Below, in pieces: positions 37,505-49,957 of a stretch of 64,000 nt of DNA; the first letter of the stretch is position 1, and the number at the start of each line of letters is the position of its first letter. The stretch covers positions 87,009,604-87,073,603 of the forward strand of contig NC_082695.1 in NCBI RefSeq assembly GCF_949987515.2, in the 5' to 3' direction. The translations under genes and the position numbers were made by a program. A model generated the notes under the pieces. That model was given only the letters and a program-made list of their open reading frames with translations. It had not been told where the DNA came from and ran no database searches. Origin of the DNA: Delphinus delphis. Taxonomy: Eukaryota; Chordata; Mammalia; Artiodactyla; Delphinidae.

Positions 37505-38705
37505 ATATTTTTAGAAAAGGGAGATAAAATTTTAATTTCTTTCTGTCTTTTCCTCTTGCCTTTCCTCAAAGCACTCAGATTCCCAAAATAATAATAATAA
37601 TAACAGCAACATAACTATGAGGTCAACTACAGAGAACATTTCTGTGTAACTATCTTTTATTTCTTTTGGTGAAGTGATCTGAGTACCTAAACTGCTCACT
37701 GAGAATATAGCTGAATACAGCTAATTAGAGTTCATTAATGTGTACTTCCCTTTTCGCAAATTTAAAGATTATACAGGGCCAAGAGAGTTATTACAGAACC
37801 TTGAGAGAATGTTTAATATTACTCAAAAGAGAGTTTAATCAATCTGGCTGTGGGGATTGGAAGAAAGAAAAAACACGCCATTTTAGGAATGCAGACTATA
37901 GAATATTTTAAGTATAATTTATTAGAGACCAAATAACGAGCAGAGTAGCCTGATTACTCTGAGTGAGGTTGACGTAGCAGTAGGCAGGGTATCCATAGCA
38001 TATGTTAATGGTGGGTTTCTATAGCTGTTGCTAAATATATATATCTTTTGCACGTTACACCAATCTGCAGCTCATATAAACGCACAAGCTAACATTAACT
38101 AAGACCTCTTTCTATGATGTGTCAAGTACATGCAGATTGCTGGATGGAACCTCGATTGCAGTTTTTTCTTAACCGGATCGCTTTCTTCAGAACCGTCTGA
38201 TGTGCTTGTTATAAACCTCAAAGCAGACCTGCTGACCCAGAATCCCCGGAGAGGGGCTAGCAATCTCCCACACATGTTCATGCCCTTAGAAGTCTGAGGA
38301 ATATCTTCTGTTGGCTCTTCTCAGGTAAGCCTCGGGGGAGGTGGAATCTGCCCCTTGCAGGCAGGACGCTCAGCTAACACGGTGCCCAGGGGCAACTCGG
38401 GCTCTAGAGGCACCAAAGTGCAGGTAAGGTCTGCAAACGTGGATGACCTTGGCAGAGAGAGAGAGCGCTCTCCGAGGAAGGACTGGAGAGGGGTCTTTGT
38501 GGGGTACCCTGGGAACCCAGATTTCGGTCCTGAAGAAGCTGGAGGCTTGAGCCGAGGAAAGAAAAAAACCGTTTCCAGATGAAGCTCAGCGGCGGATGCT
38601 TTATGAACTGGGGGTTACGATTTGAGACTGAAACCAAGATCCAGTCTGTGCATGCTTACAGACTCTGTGTGTGGTCTTGATAATCACAATGAAAGATGTT
38701 TAAAA
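37505..38705. other. No gene recognised; MER5-like patch
   Basis: A MER5-like remnant is at about 38170-38290 (gacccagaatccccggagag). ATA-type simple runs are near 37585-37600. No supported gene. Confidence 0.5.
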
Positions 38706-38710
38706 ATAAT

Positions 38711-38923
38711 CCTTCCCAGGTGGCACAGTGGTTGAGGGTCTGCCTGCCGATGCAGGGGACGCGGGTTCCTGCCCTGGTCCGGGAGGATCCTGCGTGCCGT
38801 GGAGCGGCTGGGCCCGTGAGTCATGGCCGCTGAGCCTGCGCGTCCGGAGCCTGTGCTCCGCGGCGGGAGAGGCCACAGCGGTGAGAGGCCTGCGTACCGT
38901 GAAAAAAAAAACAAAACAAAAAA
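38711..38923 (+). mobile_element. CHR-type SINE, short form
   Basis: Forward orientation: ccttcccaggtggcacagtg head, body ctgagcctgcgcgtccggag, A-rich tail (38901-38923). The head has drifted from the usual gcttccctggtggcgcag. No target duplication seen. Confidence 0.92.
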
Positions 38924-38941
38924 CTTCCCATGCTGTATAAT

Positions 38942-39054
38942 GGTGTGTGTGTGTGTGTGTGTACACAAGTATACATATATACATATAAGTTCACACACAG
39001 AAAACAATATGTGTGCTATTTAAGTATATATGTTTATATGTGTGTGTATATATA

Positions 39055-39097
<43 letters not shown>
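38942..39097. repeat. Compound GT/TA microsatellite
   Basis: A (GT)n run at 38942-38962, then mixed TA/TGTG, ending in a long (TA)n run at 39067-39097. Confidence 0.95.
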
Positions 39098-39099
<2 letters not shown>

Positions 39100-39250
39100 A
39101 ATACTACTCAGCCATAAAAAAGAACAAAAATTCGCCACTTGCAGCAACATGGATGGACTTGGAGGGCATTATGCTAGGTGAACTAAATCAGGCAGAGAAA
39201 GACAAATCTTGTATGATATCACTTATATGTGGAATCTAAAAAATACAATA
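39098..39250 (+). repeat. L1 3'-region fragment
   Basis: Contains ggaatactactcagccataa, gcaacatggatggacttgga and acttatatgtggaatctaaa, L1 3' UTR-adjacent wording. It begins immediately after the TA microsatellite, which is a usual position for this L1 segment. Confidence 0.78.
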
Positions 39251-39254
39251 AACA

Positions 39255-40725
39255 GATGTTCTTAACTCTTAATCACAGTTAAAAACGCCCTGTGTACTTC
39301 CTTCTCTTCGTATTAGTCTTAGGTTTCTGCATTCCCACATTCAATGTTGATAATTATCCTCTTTATAAAAGAACAGATTGGTTTAAAATGGGTTTACTTG
39401 TGTCTCTTGGGGAACACTTGTGCACATTAATGTTATTTCTTAATATTTTCATAGAAGGAATCACTTTGAAATGAAAGTTGAGAGACATAACAGTAGAAAC
39501 ATCTTTCAATCAACATCATCTCTGTCTATATTCATTTATATAGTGAGACTCATTTGATTAGTCTGATCATTTCCACTTGTGGCTTGTTTCTACAGCGGAC
39601 TAAATTCTGCACATAGAAAAGGAGCAATTAATTTGTCTTTCAACATCATTCTTTTTACGTGTGTTTCTTCAGAGTAGTTCAAACTGTTCCCGACATTATG
39701 GGATAATTGTCTTTAGGCCCATAATCTAGGTTTGCCCTTTGACCCCCCCCCCAGTGGATGCTAATGCTTGAGTTTTGAAATGACGACTCTCCTCTTCTTT
39801 TACCATAAAAGCCTCGGGTTGCTGAATAGATGTTTTTGGAAAGTTTCCAGGAACAACTATGGTTTTCTGCTGTTGTGGCCTATACTGCTTTGCATCACGT
39901 TCTAGGATGTGGCCTCCGGCTGGCTTCAGACGCATTCGATAATTTCCGTTCAAATGCAGACATGCATCCTGACAGCCTCCCATCCTGAAACACTGCAGTG
40001 TCCTCAGCTCCAAACTTGGAAATGACTCACTGCCAGCATCACACCGACAGACCCGGGGATGGCAAACGTTCCTCCACTTAAGATTCAGCACTTTAGTGGC
40101 ATTTTCATTTTCTTGATTTTCTTAGTGTCTCTCTGCAAAGAGCAGAAGCCCACCCTAGTCCTTACGCAGTAGAGCACAACGTAAGCACAAATATCCTAAC
40201 TGAATTCTGTCGACATTATCTGTGCTTGATTATTTTATCCATTATGCTGATTTAGTAAAGACTTTGAGCCGTGAGTTATATAATCCTGAAAGCAGTAACT
40301 CTAGTGGTTAAGCAAGGACTGCAGTCGTTTATTTCCTTCGATGATGAACATCAAGGTCAGGAAGGAGAGGCTGTGGACCACCTACCCAGATGCTTCATTC
40401 TAAATAGAAAATATTCGAATATTTTCAATACATTAGTGACAATAGTGAATTCTCACCTTATAAGTAGAAAGGAAAGGGGGTTGGTGATGGATGCATCTGT
40501 TTTTAGCAGTCAGAGAATGGATGGTTTTGTATTGTCTGCATGACTCTACGTACTTATTTTATGAGTCAAAATGCTCAGTTACGAATCAAAGCTCTGTTGA
40601 TATGAACATACAGCCTTGCACCTGATCAGTTAACAATACACCACTCAACAAACTCAACCGACGAGATAAAAGAAGCAGTCGTTTCCACTTACAAAACAAG
40701 AATAACAGCAACTAAAAATTCCTTG
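39255..40725. other. No gene recognised; one odd minus-strand open frame
   Basis: An antisense frame at 39726-40091 runs 121 codons from a GTG and has varied amino-acid content (for example KQYRPQQQKTIVVPGNFPKT). It has no ATG at its start and no domain I recognise. Otherwise AT-rich and unnamed. Confidence 0.45.
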
Positions 40726-40730
40726 GCCAC

Positions 40731-41263
40731 TGTTGGGGCTCAGGGCAGGCCACCCCAAAACATGCCAAGTGGCATACTGATTATTTTGGGTGAAAGCTAC
40801 TTGAGAAACAGCCGATACAGAAGGACACTCTGACCCTCCCCTCTGTCTCTCTGAAAACAGGAAATAAATCTCCCGTGTGAAAGGTACTCTCTCTAGCAGC
40901 AGGTAGAGAAGCATCCTTATTACCAGAGATGGGGGATTTCGGGCCAAGAAGTCTGTACAAACAAAACCTGTTGCTTCTTTATTCATTTACTACCCCAAGC
41001 CCTCACTCTGTTTAGAGTCTTACTAATTAAACCCCAAGCCTAAATTTCTTTGTTCTGTCAATTCCTCACGCATTTCATCTTTCTTTTTCAAAAAATGTAT
41101 AAAAGCTGGCTGCTTTGGCCACATTTTAGTTGCTATTTATTGGAGATCTCCAGGCACACAGATTAAATTTCTTTTCTTCTGTTAATCTGTCTTGTGTCAA
41201 TTTAATTATGAGAGAAGCCAAAAAAACCAAGGGGACTAGAGAGAGACGTTTCCCCTCCCCAAT
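40731..41263 (+). mobile_element. Solo LTR of an endogenous retrovirus
   Basis: Begins tgttggggctcagggcag and ends near ccccaat, giving short inverted ends (ttgggg/ccccaa). Inside are a TATA box (gtataaaagctggc, near 41097) and a U5-like gttaatctgtcttgtgtcaa near 41182. A possible 5-bp duplication gccac flanks it (40726-40730 and 41264-41268). No internal viral sequence adjoins it. Confidence 0.75.
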
Positions 41264-41269
41264 GCCACT

Positions 41270-41780
41270 TAAGACAGCAACGGTAATAAACTGATTTATG
41301 TAAAGCGTCCTTTGGACACCAACTCTGTGCGTGCAGACGCCCTGTGGTAGGTTAGATTGACAATATTTGCAAGTGCTGCAGAGCAGCCCGATTTCTTAGA
41401 AAAGTCCTTAACAAGATGTTTTGGTAAATGTTAGCAAAGTAATCATTTCAAACAGAAATAGCAAATATTGTCAAGCCTAATTTTTTAGTACTTAACTGGT
41501 GTGAAGACTGTATCAAAAGTACAATTGAAAGTTCTTAGAATTATGCATGATTTGACCTTAAAAGTTGAAGGGACGCATTGCATCTTCGCATCCGGAGAAT
41601 ACGTGTGGTCCATTGGCATGTTTCAGGTCATATTTTGATGACTTCTGCTCTAAGGCACTGTTGCTGTGTGACCTTTCCGTTAGTTTGCAAAATCTGTGAC
41701 AGCCTATTCGGATCTGCTCTTTTATGTCCACATATTTGATAGAAAAGAACACTTTGACCCAGACACTTAAAACTGGGGAA
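41270..41780. other. No feature recognised
   Basis: AT-rich, unidentified. Confidence 0.5.
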
Positions 41781-41782
41781 GA

Positions 41783-41992
41783 GGGCTTCCCTGGTGGCGC
41801 AGTTGTTGAGAGTCTGCCTGCCGTTGCAGGGGACACGGGTTCGTGCCCCGGTCCGGGAAGATCCCACATGTCGCGGAGCGGCTGGGCCTGTGAGCCATGG
41901 CCGCTGAACCTGCGCGTCCGGAGCCTGTGCTCCGCAATGGGAGAGGCCGCAACAGTGAGAGGCCTGCGTACCGCGAAAAAAAAAAAAAAAAA
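41783..41992 (+). mobile_element. CHR-type SINE, short form
   Basis: Forward: gggcttccctggtggcgcag head, body ctgaacctgcgcgtccggag, A-tail of about 17 at 41976-41992. Flanks tggggaagag / tggggagggg agree at 8 of 10 bases, too weak to call a duplication. Confidence 0.95.
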
Positions 41993-42099
41993 GCCTTGGG
42001 GAGGGGACAGTTGATGTGAAAAGCGATACTTGCACAGCAGGGCAGGTGAGAGACCAGCAGAGGAAGTGAAGAGAGTGGGTGAGGTCAAGGAGCAAAGAA

Positions 42100-42450
42100 C
42101 CTTATGACCGACTGTATTTGATCAGAGGGGCAGACAGATCCAAAGGGAAAAAACTGTCCCGAAGTGAAAACAAGCCACCCGTCTCCTCGACGCACCCCTT
42201 CCGCCGCAAAGTAGGAGAGAAACGCAGGGAAAACATAGACGGTGCGGACAACTCTTCGTGTACCGGAAGCCGACCAGGGCTGGCCTCCCGTCTTCTGCGC
42301 TCTGGCTTGCGCTTATTAGTTAAGTAAGAGGTGCTCACAGCTGCTCCAGCGTGTGGCCAGGACCCGCCGAACACCGCGCGCCCGCCTCCTGCATCGTTCT
42401 TTCCTCTCCCCCAAAGAAGCCTACGCCGGAAGAAGAATGCTTCTCTCATA
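42100..42450. other. CpG-rich islet with no known gene
   Basis: CpG dinucleotides are frequent here (for example ccgaacaccgcgcgcccgcc, 42365-42385; gtaccggaagccgacc, 42259-42274), against AT-rich flanks. An open frame of 115 codons runs through it on the minus strand, but I recognise no product and do not annotate it as a gene. Confidence 0.5.
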
Positions 42451-42454
42451 ATTG

Positions 42455-45225
42455 TATGTCCTCCTAAAGTCTAAGAAAGTATGTGAGAATCTAATTACCC
42501 CTGAATGAACTACTCTAACTTATTTAGGGAGAAAAATTGAATAGACTGGAACATTCTTTGGACGGAGTAATGTTGATAACTACAGGTTGTCTTGATTTAT
42601 GACACACTTGGAGCCAAAACATCCTTATTATTTCAAGATAAACATGAATATATCTCTGCTTTTATTCTCTAGGAGGAAGAACAATGATAACGTACTAGGA
42701 ACATTTTCATAAATAGTTTGATATCTCACCTACCTTTTAAATCCAAATCTTGAAGTCTACATAAACACAATAGAGTTTTATAAAGATGCTCATGTGGGAA
42801 CAGTTCAGTGCATTTCTAATGGAGTGGAATACATTCATCCCTTCCAAAGGCCTTGCAAGCTTTTCGTGCTGCAACACTTACTCAGTCATTAATTTACCAA
42901 GTAGCCACTGAGCTCCCCGTGGCTTGTTCGAAACACCCCGTGAATCATTTGTTCAACTGTAACATGTAGCCAATTTGTTCAGAAGTGTTGTAGGTATTCG
43001 CTCCATGTGGTATGTTGTGCTGAGTCATGGGCTATAAATTTTAATAGGACTCGGGTCCTGCCGTTAAGAAATGAACAGTCTAGTCCATGTCTCATTTTAT
43101 TCCTTTTACTTGAATATCCCATGGCAAGTTGGAGGTAAATATGTTGAAAAGACATTCATTTCTCAGGACACAGAGAATTCCCCCCAAAAACCAATTAAGA
43201 CTCAAGTTTAGCTTACAGGTGTATGTAGCCTCCGTGAGTCGGTAAAGACCCCCAAACCGTGACACCGAATCCCGGGAAATAAAGAAAAAGGGATGAGGGT
43301 GCTGCTGCGTGTTCTCACCTCACCCTTTTATCCACGCGGCTGCTGCTGTTACTAGTACTAACACTTGAATGTTGCGGTCCCTACCTCAGGCGTTGGTGAT
43401 AACATTGGCCCTTCCTTTAGGAAATTTACCCTGAATTGCTCTGGGAGTACATTTAGCAAAGTAGAATATAAGAGGGACGATGCATGGCCAATTCAAAATT
43501 ATATCCTGGAGAGGGAAAGACTAAGGAGCTAAACCTTTTCTCCATACTGGGTTGTTAGTGCAGCTGGGCACGTGGACCAAGGCCCCTTGCGCTCCTGCAC
43601 CCATGTGTGCTCCGTATTTATGCTTCGCATAATCATCAGAATCATCCGTATCCACAGACACGTGTACACACGTGGGTTAGCGTCCACACCCGCGCTCCAC
43701 GGTCTGTCAGCTGAGAGGCCAAGAGGCCCTAGAAGCAAGACAATTGGCCTGAGATGGCAAGGCCCCCTGTGGTCCGCCCCCCAAAGCCCGTCGCCCACGC
43801 CAACCGTGAGAACTTCCGGCAGATCCGAAGCCAGGGATGTTCTGATCGGTTCCCAGAAATGTCAAGGTCTTAAAGGACAAGGAGAGTCTGAGAAACTGTC
43901 ACAGCCCAGTGGAGCCTCAGGATGACCCAGTGTGGTGCCCGGGGTGGGATCCTGAGACAGAAAGAGGATGTTAGGGGGAAAACTGAGGCGTGAGCATGAA
44001 GCGTGGACTCTAATAAAAACGTGTCAGGGCTGGTCCATTAACTGTGCAAATGTACCGTGGAATTAAGTTGTTAGTAATAGGAGAAGTTGGCTTGGGGTCT
44101 TGAGAATTCTATGCTGTCTTCACAATTTTTCTGTGAATATAAGTCTATTCTTAAATTTCAAAGTTTATTAAGAAATAAAAAATGTATCATGGTCATGATT
44201 TAGAATATTATGATCTGTTTAAGAAATATACTAAGTATTTATAAAATAATATGATGTTGGGATCTGCTTTAAAACACATGAAGGGTGCTGTATGTAAGGA
44301 TGATAAATGACGCAAGAATAACAAAATGTATTGTTGAAGCTGAGTGATGGGGCTCCTTTAATTATCCTTTCCACTTTTGTGAAAAAGTATTAATATAAAA
44401 ATACAAAAACGTTAAAAATGGAAAGGCAATTCCCAGAAGAAATATTGTAAATGACGAATAAGCATATGGAAAAATACCACTTCTCATAGAAAAATTGTGG
44501 AAACAATCCAAATGGTCCTTATTAGAGTGATTGAGACATCCATTACAATAATACCATACTATTACATAATATATATGTGTGTGTGTGGATATATATAATA
44601 AAGGTATAAAGTATAAGGAAGATTGCATAAGTATATACACTGACATGAAAAGATACAAAAAATATTTTAAGTGAAAAAGGCAAGATACAAAACAATTCTT
44701 AAAGTATGAGGTATTATATTTAAGAGAATATGCATCATAAACTATTTGTAATTGTAATACATCAAATTGTTACCGGTCTTTGGGATTAGGATTAGAAGGA
44801 ATCAGATTTTGTCCATGATGAATTTGAGTTTCCATAAAATAAATGGAATTTCAAAGCTTAAATAAATGGAATTTCAATTAAAATACAAAAGAAGACTTGT
44901 TTATTGAAATATTATTTATTATAAAAATCTGCAGAGAACTAAGACATTTGACAAAAATGAAATGTGCAGCTAGTAGACGTCTATGTATTAAACATGGGAT
45001 GGAACTGTGAACAAGATAGACCCTGACCAGTGGCTGATCCGACAGTTTAGTGGAGAGATGGAGATTCATAAAAGATACCCCTAGGTGTGCGTTGGTAAGT
45101 TATGTACTACGAGGAAGAAATATGGGACAATGAGAGCATATGTCAGGGGAACGTGACCTTCTCTGGGAATAAAAGTCTTTTGTGAGGATGTGAAATTGAG
45201 CTGACACCCGATGTTCAGGCAGTAC
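42455..45225. other. No gene recognised
   Basis: Mostly AT-rich. A moderately CpG-containing patch is at 43580-43840. TA/GT simple sequence occurs at 44565-44600. The frame at 43572-43925 (+) lacks a recognisable domain. Confidence 0.5.
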
Positions 45226-45229
45226 CTTC

Positions 45230-45425
45230 AGGCGGTGTTTCTCGAAGTGTGGTTTCTGGAGCAGCAGTGGCAGCAGAAGCATCTGGACAGGTTCCAGCGC
45301 CTGGAACTTCTTAAAATTGCAGACTCTCAGATCTGACCCCAGACTCAGGGATCTGCAGCCCAGGACGGGGCCGCTGTCCTGTGTCCTACCATCCAGGGGA
45401 TTCTGATGCACGGCATGGTCTGAGA
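45230..45425 (+). repeat. MER5A-like hAT DNA transposon
   Basis: Opens with tttctcgaagtgtggtttct, has cagcagaagcatctggacag, and closes with attctgatgcacggcatggt then a ctgagagcc end, matching the MER5A order almost end to end. It is non-autonomous and ancient. Confidence 0.7.
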
Positions 45426-45429
45426 GCCC

Positions 45430-45995
45430 CAGGCTTAGGAGAAGAGTCTAGGCCGAAGATAGACAGTGGTCCAGGCAGCAGGTGCATGCGATGTTAATGG
45501 TCAGATGGGACGGACAAGCATTAGAAAGGGACGGCAATAAAGCCAGCCCTGCTGAAACAGAAAGAAGGACGACTCAGAGACTGGATTCTGGAGAAGATGG
45601 CGGGGCCATGTCCCTCAGGGACCCCAGGCCATGTTAAGCCCCGTGGGTTTTATTTTAAAAACAATAGGAGAGCTACGGGAGGGGGAACAGGTGGTGTGAT
45701 TGTTGTTGGTGATGATGATATTTTTTAAAAAGGAATAGGTCAAAAACTATTAATTACTTAAGAAGAAATATTGTTTTCAAAATCTTAGTAATCTTGTGGC
45801 CTTTTATAACCACTGCACACGTAAAAAATCTTTAGTGTTTTTGTTGCACCTGTCTGTGAAGGTGGTCTAAAAGACCTGTGCCGTGTACATTTTAGTTGAG
45901 CACATCTCTGCTTCCTGTTTCAGACTCTGAATAAAGAGGAGATGATTCATTTGACAGGATCTAGCAACAATCATCCTCTCGGTTTTGATTACTTA
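45430..45995. other. No feature recognised
   Basis: No gene or named repeat. Confidence 0.5.
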
Positions 45996-46019
45996 TTATG
46001 AACTCTATTTTAATTTTTA

Positions 46020-46377
46020 TTTTATTTCTTAAAATAAATTTATTTATTTATTTTTGGCTGCGCTGGGTCTTCATTGCGGCGCGCGGGCTTTCTCTAGTTG
46101 CATCGAGTGGGGGCTACTCCTCGTTGCGGTGCGCAGACTTCTCATTGCGGTGGCTTCTCTTGTTGTGAAGCACGGGCTCTAGGGGCACAGGCTTCAGTAG
46201 TTGTGGCACGTGGGCTCAGTAGCTGTGGCTCGTGGGCTCTAGAGAGTAGGATCAGTAGTTGTGGCGCACGGGCTTAGTTGCTCCGTGGCATGTGGGATCT
46301 TCCCGGACCAGGGCTCAAACCCATGTCCCCTGCATTGGCAGGCGGATTCTTAACCACTGCACCACTAGGGAAGCCCC
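46020..46377 (-). mobile_element. CHR-type SINE, long form
   Basis: Reverse orientation, T/A-rich tail at 46020-46050, then ggctgcgctgggtcttcatt, repeated agtagttgtggc motifs and head ending ccactagggaagcccc. A near-duplication (tgaactctattttaat at 45999-46014; tgaactcattttat at 46378-46391) flanks it with small differences. Confidence 0.93.
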
Positions 46378-46394
46378 TGAACTCATTTTATTTT

Positions 46395-47418
46395 TAAATG
46401 TTGAACACTAATCTGTCAGAAAGAGAATTAAAAAGAACTTTCTCATTAGATTTAAATCAGGCATTTAATTTCATCATGCCCTAGTTTTATAATTAAAGTG
46501 GCAAAAATCCCTGTGAAGAACACAAGAAAAAAAGTAAAGTCACTATTCAATTCACAGAAGCGTCTTTACACAGATAACCCTCCAAAGGGAAATATTAACT
46601 TCCATCATTACTCATTGATGTTAACGCATTGAATTCATGAGCATTTGGAAGTTTTCATTGTTATTTTAGTACCTCAGGGTATACATATTTCTTTCTTTCT
46701 TGGAATCCCTACAAACTATTTGAGCCAGAAAGGAAATTTCCCTTTACTCCCTACTAGTTTTACTCACCACCCTACCAAATACAGGGAAGGAAATACATCA
46801 AATAATTCAAAATTTGGCACTAATGCTATGTTATGTATCCAAAATTGGCAGAAACCTTGCATAAGATTTTTTTTATTCAGTTGTGTTGAAACACAATTTT
46901 TAAACTGAAAGTGTGTTAGTCACAAACAGACATCCTTCAGAGCCTAAACGTATGTACCATAGAAGCCTCGGAGGACCGGCTGACCACCTGCCGTTACTTG
47001 CCGGTGGGGAGGCAGAGGTGGCGCGGGGCTCGAGGGATGCCCGTGTGCTTAGGGCTTCCTGCATGGTTTGAGGCTCAGTGGAAAGATCAGAATCTGGCAG
47101 CTGCAGCCCAAACACCTCCTGTGCTTTTCATTGTAACATATTTAACTTTCTTTAAAAGCCCAGACAAAAGAGAGACACAGGCCGGAAGAGCAGTCTTCTC
47201 GAAAAGTCTCAAGAAAGGGGTGGCATCTCCTTTGCCAAGAGGCAGTTTCAGAGCCTTGGTATTGGAGAAGCTCTGGGTCTCGCTCTACCAGGTGGGGCGA
47301 GCGCTGTCTCCCTCTGCTGGGGCCCAACGTCAGAGTCCAGGTGCTGGGTGATTCCATTTCAGGTGAGAGCCGCTTCCTGGATTATAGTTGGCTGCCTTCT
47401 CTCTGGGGCTTCATATGG

Positions 47419-47420
<2 letters not shown>
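46395..47420. other. No gene recognised
   Basis: Left part AT-rich. 46960-47360 is GC-richer with overlapping open frames on both strands but no domain that I know. Confidence 0.5.

Positions 47421-47462
<42 letters not shown>
47421..47462. repeat. (GA)n microsatellite
   Basis: An uninterrupted 42-bp GA run, directly beside the outer end of a minus-strand LTR. Confidence 0.98.
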
Positions 47463-47464
<2 letters not shown>

Positions 47465-47970
47465 AAAATCTGCAAGCTCGTTTTGCTCACCGCAGGACAG
47501 GCCAATGAATCGGAGATGAGGTGTTGAAGCAAGAAATACGGCTCTATTCAGAAAGCCGGCGGACCGAGAAGAGGGTGGACTGGTGTCTCTGAAAAACCAT
47601 CTTATTGGGGTTGGGATGCCGGTTTCTTGTATAGCACAGAGACGGGTAGGAGATGAGGAAGCAAAGTAAAAAGGCCATATGTTTTGCGAATGTCCCCTGG
47701 AATGGCCAGCCTCGGGAAGGGGATGTGTTAATTTCTTCTCTCCTGCAGCCAGCCACAGGTGGACAGGGTCCGGATGTACAAAGGCACTTTGGTTTAATAT
47801 TCAGGCAGAGGGGCAGGGTTCCCTGAGGCAGGCCATTATGTATGAGTATATAACAAAAGCAACGAAAAGCAAAGGTTAAAGTCAAAGACACAGATGAAAC
47901 ACAGAGTCTGATTTAGCTCTTTCCTGTTACATTACCTCCAAAACTCATCACGCTAATACATTTTTCCAGG
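47463..47970 (-). mobile_element. Solo LTR of an endogenous retrovirus
   Basis: Read on the minus strand: a TATA-like tatatactcatac (near 47850), then ctctgcctgaatattaaacc, and near the right-hand end of transcription a degraded poly(A)-signal-like tgaatagagccgtatttctt (47540-47560) followed by U5-like gattcattggcctgtcctgc. The open frame 47544-47891 (-) lies within it and is not a gene. Boundaries approximate; family not fixed. Confidence 0.65.
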
Positions 47971-47974
47971 TTTT

Positions 47975-49955
47975 TTGTTTGTTTGTTTTTACAATCTTGG
48001 ACCAACATCTGTTAGGAGGGAGGCAGCCTGGAACGCTAAGCTGAGGACAGGGAAATGGTCCAGCCCCGAGCAACTCCCCCTGCGCAAGGACCTGTGGGTT
48101 AGGACAGGAAATACAGCACACGCGCCCTGCCAGTATTTGTAAGCCCTGATGTGTAGCATCCCTTTTGATCTTGACTGTGGGCATAGTTTAGAATGCACAG
48201 AAATATGTCAAATTCCTGAAACCTCAAATTCCTGTCCGGCTCTGCTCTCAATTGTCTGAAAATATTCAGAAGTCACCCAAACCAGACTCAGTTTCCTCAC
48301 TAAGCATGATTTCCACACTTCCTGCTTTTCAGGGTACTTAGAAACTCTAAAGGAAGCCAGGCATGAGCTACAGGTTGGAAAGAAGAAGGGACCATGTGAG
48401 TAAGGTAACCCCATGGACCGCAGGGTCCAACTCGTCAGCCAGCAGCTGTCCAACGGTGTATTTCGTTTTTCACATCTTTGGACAAAGAGAGCTGGGAGAT
48501 GGATCTTCTGTAAGAATGTTCCTGACATCCTGACAAACCACTCCCGGACTTAGCCAGCCTTCCAGAAAATATATTTTCGTGGAGAACCTGATAGCCCTTT
48601 TATAAGGCTTTTCGTCATTGTAGGATCAAACCTCTTTTCACAGTTAGAAGTGGCAGAACTCACAGCTGAATTTCCTTCTCAGTGCAAATGTTTGAAGAGC
48701 TTAACTTATTCTTTTCCAAACGTAGGATCTGACCATTTTTTTGACCGGTGCCCAAATGTGCAACTTATAGCCTGTTTTGCATAATATTTGAATGATTACT
48801 TAGGTATTCTATTTTCGTCTTTAGTGATGAAAGACTTAAGTTTGTTAGGAACTTCACAACTTTAAATTTGAAGTGCATCTGCACGCAAGAGAATAGCAGC
48901 TGACCAAATAGCAATCTGAGGTTTGTTCACATTCTTTTTTTTAAACACTTCTTAATGAATATTCAATGACATATTCAATGCATATTACATGGCCATTAAT
49001 AACCAATTATCAACTCCACTATAATGTAACATGGGTACTTGCTAGAATTCTGCAAGAGGAAACAAAACATTCAAGAAAGTATTCAGAGCAAGATTCCCAA
49101 ATTCAAGTGAGATTTGAAAACAGGTCCTTTATCGTGTTAAAGCAAAGTTGAACCCAGGGGCAATTTGACAGGATTGTTGAGGGCTGACTGTCTTACAGCA
49201 GGGTGGCCAAACCTTGTCAAAACTTTTCTGACAATTTGTTCCACAGTAACTTCCTTGCCTTGAAAGTTGTCCAGGTTAAAGTTATTGCTATCAAAGAAGT
49301 TGACCAGAAAAACTCTAGAAATATTTAAGGTTACGATTAGATGCTCTTCCAAACTTTTCACACTGAGTTGTTTTTTCCATTTTATTTTGAGCTTTGGAAA
49401 ATGTATTTAATAATTATTTTTGAAGTATACTGAAAAACACATATGGTAAGAAGCCTGAAGCTTTTCTGATGGTGAATTATTCCAAATATGCGACGACTGT
49501 ATTTAACTTTCATACCCTGGCAAACCTATCTTCATGTATTAGTCCCTCTAAGAGGCAAAGCTTACTGTTGATTCCTTGGGAGAATAATAACAAAGTGAGG
49601 CACTGGATCGTGATGCAGACCAGTAATTTCATCATGTTTTCTTAATGGTCCTTTTCTTTCAAAAATAAGTAGTAGTTGATTTTCCTTTTTGGAAAATTCT
49701 ATGTAACACAATACACTCTCACTTTGTAAACTGCACGTGCTTCCTGGCCTTTTAAAAAATTCAGTGTTAGAATTATGCTTTCAAAGTTATCGACTGTCAT
49801 GTTCTCCTAGAGAATTCTCAATTCACAAAGGCTTCATAGCTTTGTGTAACAAACTCAGTTACCTTTCTAGCTTTAAAGACTTTGAAGCCAATTGAGATGA
49901 CAAATATAACTTTGAACCTTAGTAGCAGTGGCTGATGTAGCAGAAATAGAAATGA
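47975..49955. other. No gene recognised
   Basis: No supported gene. An antisense stretch 49137-49361 is open with protein-like composition (for example FQGKEVTVEQIVRKVLTRFG) but starts with GTG and matches nothing I know. Confidence 0.45.
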
Positions 49956-49957
49956 AG

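Noticed and set aside
47544..47891. 115-codon minus-strand open frame
   Set aside because: It lies within an LTR (U3/R) and contains its TATA-like and poly(A)-like signals; no homology recognised.
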